Source: Chitinophagales bacterium
Lineage (GTDB): Bacteria; Bacteroidota; Bacteroidia; Chitinophagales; Chitinophagaceae
Direction: 5' to 3'
Length of the DNA stretch: 18,129 nucleotides
Assembly: GCA_025355935.1 (NCBI GenBank)
Contig: JANXYS010000388.1
Coordinates: 1 to 18,129 of the forward strand
The notes beneath the pieces were generated by a model. That model saw only the letters and a program-made list of their open reading frames with translations. It made no database searches and was not told where the DNA came from. The translations under genes were made by a program, and so were the position numbers. The first letter of the stretch is position 1. Every line of letters starts with the position of its first letter. This document shows, in pieces, positions 13,290 to 18,129 of the stretch.

Positions 13290-14498
13290 ATGAAAAAAAT
13301 TAAACAAATCGTTCTCATTCTCACCCTTATGCTTTTTGCTGCTTCTTGTGCAAACAGTAAAAAAGAGGGTGACGCTGACCTCAACGATAAGAAAACCAAA
13401 TTAGAAAAATTAAAAGCCGAAAAAGATAAAAATGATCAGGAGATATTGAAGCTGCAAGGGGAGCTTAACAAGCTGGACACTAGCAGTAGTAACCCCTCCA
13501 AGATAAAGCTGGTGGCAACGACGACGATTACAAGAGGGGATTTTAATCATTATATCGAACTTCAAGGCAAGGTAGATGCAGAAAATATTTCTTACATCGC
13601 TCCCCGTCAGCCAGGTATCGTTAAATCGATATTAGTGAGGCAGGGCGATGTTGTTAGAAAAGGTCAACTACTTCTTAAGTTAGATAATGCCCTGTTTACA
13701 CAAGGTGTTATCTCGGCACGCCAGCAGGTGGCCATTTTAAATTCACAACTTGCCCTTGCTAAGAACGTGTACCAGCGCCGAAAGAATCTCTGGGACCAGG
13801 GAATCGGTACGCAAGTGCAGCTACTTCAGGATCAAACCCAGGTGGCCACCCTGCAAAACCAGGTTCAATCGGCAGGAGCACAGGTACGTCAAGCCCAGGA
13901 ACAGGCTAATTCAAGCAATATTTATAGTGATGTGAGCGGCATAGCCGACATTGTTAATATACGGATGGGGGAAACTTTCCAGGGCGTTACGGCGGCCGGC
14001 CCCCAAATTAAAATCGTTAATACAAGTCAGTTAAAAGTGGTTAGTAATATTCCTGAAAATTATCTGGGAAGCGTGCACAAAGGCACAGCTGTTATAGTGA
14101 CTTTGCCTGACGCAAATAAGACCATTAATACAACCGTTAGTTTCATGGGAGCTTCTATTGATGCAATTAACAGGGGTTTTATTGTAGAAGCTAAACTTCC
14201 CGCCGATGGGTCTTTAAAGCCAAATCAGATCGCCACCATGAAAATTCGCGATTACAGCTCCGCTAACTCGCTGGCTGTGCCGCTGAACACTTTGCAAAAT
14301 GATGAAAAAGGCAAGTTCGTGATGATAGCCAGTACAGAAAATGGGAAATTATTCGCACGCAAACGTTCCGTAACAATTGGCAAATTAAATGGCGATCAGC
14401 TTGAAATTGTTTCCGGACTAAAAGAAGGCGATGTACTCGTTACGGAAGGCTTTGCAAGTATTTATGAGGGTCAGCAACTTACTACGGCAACGAAATAA
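13290..14498 (+). CDS. RND efflux periplasmic adaptor (membrane fusion) lipoprotein
   Basis: A 402-residue adaptor of the HlyD/AcrA type linking the RND pump to the TolC channel. The signal peptide ends in a lipobox AASC with Cys at residue 20, so it is anchored in a membrane by lipid. A charged coiled coil (about 28-65, rich in Lys, Glu and Leu) precedes the core, an addition absent from E. coli AcrA. The barrel-sandwich/lipoyl half-motifs are YIAPRQPGIVKSILVRQGDV with VRKGQLLLKLD, and later SDVSGIADIVNIRMGETF. Between them lies a helical hairpin rich in Gln (about 140-208). A beta-barrel domain starts near QLKVVSNIPEN, and the membrane-proximal domain ends SGLKEGDVLVTEGF. The gene sits 24 bp after the TolC gene and 111 bp before the permease gene. 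Confidence 0.94.
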   Translation: MKKIKQIVLILTLMLFAASCANSKKEGDADLNDKKTKLEKLKAEKDKNDQEILKLQGELNKLDTSSSNPSKIKLVATTTITRGDFNHYIELQGKVDAENISYIAPRQPGIVKSILVRQGDVVRKGQLLLKLDNALFTQGVISARQQVAILNSQLALAKNVYQRRKNLWDQGIGTQVQLLQDQTQVATLQNQVQSAGAQVRQAQEQANSSNIYSDVSGIADIVNIRMGETFQGVTAAGPQIKIVNTSQLKVVSNIPENYLGSVHKGTAVIVTLPDANKTINTTVSFMGASIDAINRGFIVEAKLPADGSLKPNQIATMKIRDYSSANSLAVPLNTLQNDEKGKFVMIASTENGKLFARKRSVTIGKLNGDQLEIVSGLKEGDVLVTEGFASIYEGQQLTTATK

Positions 14499-14609
14499 AG
14501 AATCGGAAGTCGGGTTTAATTTTCCACTTGAATGAACAGGATCATTGTGCCCTTGATGGGTAATATATCGTATAAGCTTCCAACCACTACTAACAAATAA
14601 AATATTTGT

Positions 14610-17600
14610 ATGAGCGCTTTAGAAAATGTAAGAGACAAATTTAAGCAGTTCAAGCCCACATCGTGGAGTATCAACAACAAGACTTCTATTTATTTAATTA
14701 TGTTGTTTTTTACCCTGGCAGGACTGTACCAATTCCTTACCCTACCAAAAGAACAGTTTCCTGATATAGTAATTCCTACGATTTATGTGCAAACCATCTA
14801 CGTAGGCAATTCGCCAAAAGATATCGAGAATTTAGTCACTCGCCCGATCGAGAAACAAATCAAAGGGATTACCGGCGCGAAGATCAAAAAATTTACCAGT
14901 ACTTCTCAGCAGGATTACTCAGCGATTATTGTAGAATTTGATACAGACGTAAAAACCGATATAGCCCTGCAAAAAGTGAAGGACGCAATGGATAAGGCAA
15001 AGCAGGACTTGCCGACCAATCTTACGCAGGAACCTACGGCCCAGGAAGTAAACCTAAGCGATCAGCCAATCATGTATGTTAACCTTAGCGGAGACTATGA
15101 TATGGCCAGACTTAAAAAATTTGCCGACGACCTTAAAGATAAATTAGAGGAAATCCCGCAGATTAATAGAATAGATATTGTGGGCGCCCCTGAAAGAGAG
15201 TTCCAGATAAACGTTGATAATTACCGGATGCAGAGTTCAGGCGTTACTTTTGATGACATCAGCAATGCTGTGGCAAGGGAAAATATGGACATCTCAGGTG
15301 GTCTGCTCGACGTGGGAAGCATGAAGAGAAATCTCCAATTAAAGGGCCAGTTTAAGAGCGCTTACGACATCGAAAAAGTAATTATAAGAAATACAGGGGG
15401 CTTCCCCATTTATTTAAAAGACATCGCGGTTGTAAAGGATACTACAAAGGACGCAGAAAGTTTTGCCCGTCTTGATGGCAAAAATGTTGTTACACTCAAT
15501 ATAATAAAGCGAAGCGGCGAAAACCTTATTGAAACCAGTGATGCGGTTCAAAAGATAGTGGCAGAAAATAAAGGAGTCACCTATCCTGAAAATTTGAAAG
15601 CAGTGGTAACAGGAGATCAGAGTATAAAAACGAAGGCTTCCTTTAACGAACTGGTAAACTCCATTATTATCGGTTTTATACTCGTGTTGATTGTACTTAT
15701 GTTTTTTATGGGAGTAACAAATGCTTTCTTCGTTGCTCTGAGTGTACCGTTGAGTATGTTTGTAGCCTTCGTGTTTCTGCCCGGTGCAGATCTTATTGTT
15801 GGCACACACGTAACACTCAATTTTATCGTGTTATTTGCCCTGCTGTTTGGGCTCGGTATCATAGTAGATGATGCCATCGTAGTAATTGAAAATACCCATC
15901 GAATATTTGTGGATGGCAAGGGGAAAATCCCAATAAATATGGCTACGAAAATGGCCGCTGGTGAAGTTTTTGTGCCGGTGCTTGCGGGTACACTAACCAC
16001 GCTTGCTCCGTTCTTCCCGCTGCTTTTTTGGCCTGGAATCATTGGGCGGTTTATGGTGTACCTGCCTACGATGCTCATTTTTACTTTGGCAGCATCACTC
16101 GTGGTGGCATTCATCATGAACCCAATTTTTGCAGTCGATTTTATGAATCATCCTGAAGGTGAAAAAGTACAAAAGAACGCAATTTTTAAGAAGCCTTCAT
16201 TTTGGATTATCATCGCACTTGGTATACTGCTGGATTTTTTAGGCGCTCCATTTCTTGGAAATCTAATTATATTTTTTATGATGCTGATATTACTCCATCG
16301 CTATGTATTGGAGGATGCCATTCATAAGTTCCAGCATAAAGTATTACCGTTTATTATGAGCCATTATGAAAGTCTGCTTCGGTGGGCACTAAGGGGGTGG
16401 CGGCCAGTTCATCTTTTGCTGGGTACTGTAGCTTTACTTATTTTATCAGTGGTAATATTTATGATGTCTGTGAAATCAGGAAGAGTTGGAATCGCATTTT
16501 TTCCGAAAGGCGATCCAAACCAGATATATGTTTACCTCAAGTTGCCCGTTGGTACAAGCGTGGAATATACAGATTCAGTCACCAGGAACCTGGAAGCTAA
16601 GGTGAATCATGTCTTGAACATCGACCTGTTAAAGCAGAAAACTAACCCTATAGTGGAATCTGTAATAAGCAACGTTGCCATAGGTGCAAGTGATCCGTCT
16701 GCGGGGGATAGGAGTACCCGAAGTGAATTAGGTCGTATCCAGGTTTCATTCGTAGAATATGAAAAAAGAAAAGGAAGAAGCACCCGTCCTTATCTTGATC
16801 AGATACGCGCGGCCGTAGGTGGTATACCGGGGGCAGAGATAAGCGTTGACCAGGAAAGCGGCGGTCCACCAACAGATCCGCCGGTTAACATAGAAATCTC
16901 AAGCGAAGATTTTGATAACCTCGTGAAAACGTCTGTTAGTTTAAAAAACTATCTCGACAGTATACAGGTGCCCGGTGTTGAAGAATTAAAAATGGACGTT
17001 GATCTGAATAATCCGGAGATAACGCTCACGGTTGACCGGGAGAGAGCACTTATTGAAGGAGTATCGTCGGCCCAGGTAGGGCAGGAAATTCGTACGGCAT
17101 TATTCGGCAGGGAAGTAAGTAAGATTAAAGAGGGCAAAGATGAATATAAGATCCAGTTACGCAATAACGAACTTCAGCGGAAAAGCCTGAGCGAATTGTT
17201 GAATATGCGGGTCAGCTTTCGCGACATGGCGAGTGGTGGTGCAGTCAAAAACATTCCAATCAGCTCGCTGGTATCAATTGAACCTACAAGTACCTTCGGA
17301 AGTATCAAACGGAAAAATCAAAAGCGACTGATTACTTTAAGATCGAACGTATTAACAACACAAGGGTTTAATGCAACCGCCGTCAACCAGGTTATTGCAG
17401 GCCATATAAATTCGTTTACCAGGAAGGGGGAAGGCGTTACGATCAAACAAACGGGTGAAGGTGAACAGCAGGCAGAAACAGGTGCTTTCCTTTTAAAAGC
17501 TCTCGCGATTGCTTTGGCATTGATATTATTAACGCTTGTACTGCAATTTAATTCTGTAAGTAAATCAGTGATTATTCTCACAGAGATTATATTCAGTGTA

Positions 17601-18129
17601 ATTGGTGTCCTTCTGGGCTTCTCAATCTTTGGCATGGAAGCTTCTGTTTTGATGACAGGTTTGGGTATTGTAGGATTGGCTGGAATTGTGGTAAAGAACG
17701 GGATTTTAGTAATTGAGTTTGCAGAGGAGCTGCGCCATCGCGGTATGAAAACACGTGAAGCTGTTATATCGGCCGGAAAAACACGTATCATCCCGGTATT
17801 GCTAACGGCGCTTGCAGCGATACTTGCTTTCATTCCCATTGCAGTAGGATTCAACATTAATTTTGTTACATTGTTTAGCGAGTTAAATCCACATATTTTC
17901 TTTGGCGGCGATAATGTTGCTTTCTGGAAGCCTTTGAGTTGGACAATTATCTTCGGACTAGCCTTTGCATTTTTCATGACGCTAATTATAGTTCCGGCCA
18001 TGTATCTCATAGCTGAAAGGTTACGCAGACCGATGCGCAAAATGTACGGCGGAAAATGGATAAGCTTTATGGGAATACCACCGCTTATCTTCCTATTTAT
18101 ACCACTTATGATTATTACTTATTTTAGAC
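14610..18129 (+). CDS. RND efflux permease, HAE-type (3' partial)
   Basis: The proton-driven inner-membrane pump of the module, of which 1173 codons are visible with no stop before the right edge. I followed the frame across the gene and found no frameshift. The first membrane helix is at about residues 30-48. FPDIVIPTIYVQTIYVGNSP opens the first porter region. Helix 4 carries LFGLGIIVDDAIVVIEN with the Asp pair D420-D421, and the second membrane half has GIVVKNGILVIEFAEE with Lys1029; these correspond to the D407/D408/K940 proton relay of AcrB. Asp-Asp rather than the heavy-metal pattern suggests an organic-compound (HAE) pump. It is larger than AcrB (1049 residues): two extra hydrophobic helices (about 529-567) are inserted after helix 6, and a hydrophobic extension follows the last normal helix. 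Substrate is unknown. Confidence 0.95.
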   Translation, partial: MSALENVRDKFKQFKPTSWSINNKTSIYLIMLFFTLAGLYQFLTLPKEQFPDIVIPTIYVQTIYVGNSPKDIENLVTRPIEKQIKGITGAKIKKFTSTSQQDYSAIIVEFDTDVKTDIALQKVKDAMDKAKQDLPTNLTQEPTAQEVNLSDQPIMYVNLSGDYDMARLKKFADDLKDKLEEIPQINRIDIVGAPEREFQINVDNYRMQSSGVTFDDISNAVARENMDISGGLLDVGSMKRNLQLKGQFKSAYDIEKVIIRNTGGFPIYLKDIAVVKDTTKDAESFARLDGKNVVTLNIIKRSGENLIETSDAVQKIVAENKGVTYPENLKAVVTGDQSIKTKASFNELVNSIIIGFILVLIVLMFFMGVTNAFFVALSVPLSMFVAFVFLPGADLIVGTHVTLNFIVLFALLFGLGIIVDDAIVVIENTHRIFVDGKGKIPINMATKMAAGEVFVPVLAGTLTTLAPFFPLLFWPGIIGRFMVYLPTMLIFTLAASLVVAFIMNPIFAVDFMNHPEGEKVQKNAIFKKPSFWIIIALGILLDFLGAPFLGNLIIFFMMLILLHRYVLEDAIHKFQHKVLPFIMSHYESLLRWALRGWRPVHLLLGTVALLILSVVIFMMSVKSGRVGIAFFPKGDPNQIYVYLKLPVGTSVEYTDSVTRNLEAKVNHVLNIDLLKQKTNPIVESVISNVAIGASDPSAGDRSTRSELGRIQVSFVEYEKRKGRSTRPYLDQIRAAVGGIPGAEISVDQESGGPPTDPPVNIEISSEDFDNLVKTSVSLKNYLDSIQVPGVEELKMDVDLNNPEITLTVDRERALIEGVSSAQVGQEIRTALFGREVSKIKEGKDEYKIQLRNNELQRKSLSELLNMRVSFRDMASGGAVKNIPISSLVSIEPTSTFGSIKRKNQKRLITLRSNVLTTQGFNATAVNQVIAGHINSFTRKGEGVTIKQTGEGEQQAETGAFLLKALAIALALILLTLVLQFNSVSKSVIILTEIIFSVIGVLLGFSIFGMEASVLMTGLGIVGLAGIVVKNGILVIEFAEELRHRGMKTREAVISAGKTRIIPVLLTALAAILAFIPIAVGFNINFVTLFSELNPHIFFGGDNVAFWKPLSWTIIFGLAFAFFMTLIIVPAMYLIAERLRRPMRKMYGGKWISFMGIPPLIFLFIPLMIITYFR

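Noticed and set aside
14532..14600. 22-residue ORF in the gap between adaptor and permease genes
   Set aside because: Too short, no recognisable motif, and expected by chance in a 111-bp AT-rich gap.
15617..16117. 166-codon open frame on the - strand, rich in Thr, Ser and Ile
   Set aside because: Low-complexity antisense shadow of the membrane-helix region of the RND permease.
17318..18040. 240-codon open frame on the - strand
   Set aside because: It is antisense to the well-supported RND permease and its translation has no recognisable domain.

Overview
The window looks like chromosomal DNA of a Bacteroidota bacterium, most probably of the Chitinophagaceae/Sphingobacteriia type; the family assignment is inference. 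Four things point there. Promoter-like sites fit the Bacteroidota form (TTG/TTTG, about 20 bp, TAnnTTTG). Clear Shine-Dalgarno sites are absent. Protein types are characteristic: YceI and RND-adaptor lipoproteins, a DUF6252-like lipoprotein, a SerC/DUF1015 pair, and an oversized RND permease. The DNA is moderately AT-rich. I see no mobile element, CRISPR array, tRNA, rRNA or phage gene, and no gene-free stretch longer than about 150 bp, so this reads as ordinary core/accessory genome.

Layout. (1) 2-1946, + strand: the C-terminal part of a HisKA_3 sensor kinase, its NarL/LuxR-type response regulator 9 bp downstream, then a separate receiver-only protein. (2) 2051-10008, - strand: long-chain acyl-CoA synthetase, YceI-like lipoprotein, secreted TPR protein, DUF1015 protein, phosphoserine aminotransferase SerC, a secreted zinc-dependent phospholipase C/S1-P1-fold protein, and a DUF502 membrane protein. 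Two strong intrinsic terminators (after the YceI gene and after the DUF1015 gene) split this block into units. They also show that the true starts of the acyl-CoA synthetase and TPR genes lie downstream of the longest possible ORF starts. (3) 10009-10154: a divergent promoter region. (4) 10155-11131, + strand: a two-domain lipoprotein gene ending in its own terminator. (5) 11188-18129, + strand: a TetR-type regulator followed by TolC, adaptor and RND permease genes. This is a complete tripartite efflux operon except that the permease gene runs off the right edge.

How the genes work together. The right third is one regulated export module: the TetR protein probably senses a ligand and represses the operon through inverted repeats just ahead of its start codon, while the other three proteins form the inner-membrane pump, periplasmic adaptor and outer-membrane channel. 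The left end is a phosphorelay whose extra receiver may be a second target of the same kinase. SerC and the DUF1015 protein probably form a serine-synthesis unit. The DUF1015 protein carries a D-G-H-H-R signature resembling that of ParB/SerK-like proteins, which makes it the most interesting uncharacterised gene here. The remaining genes look like independent housekeeping or envelope functions.

I found no clearly new multi-gene system. The best leads are the DUF1015-SerC pair, the unusual start region of serC, the inverted repeats at the efflux and YceI promoters, and the very short gap between a terminator and the TPR gene start.
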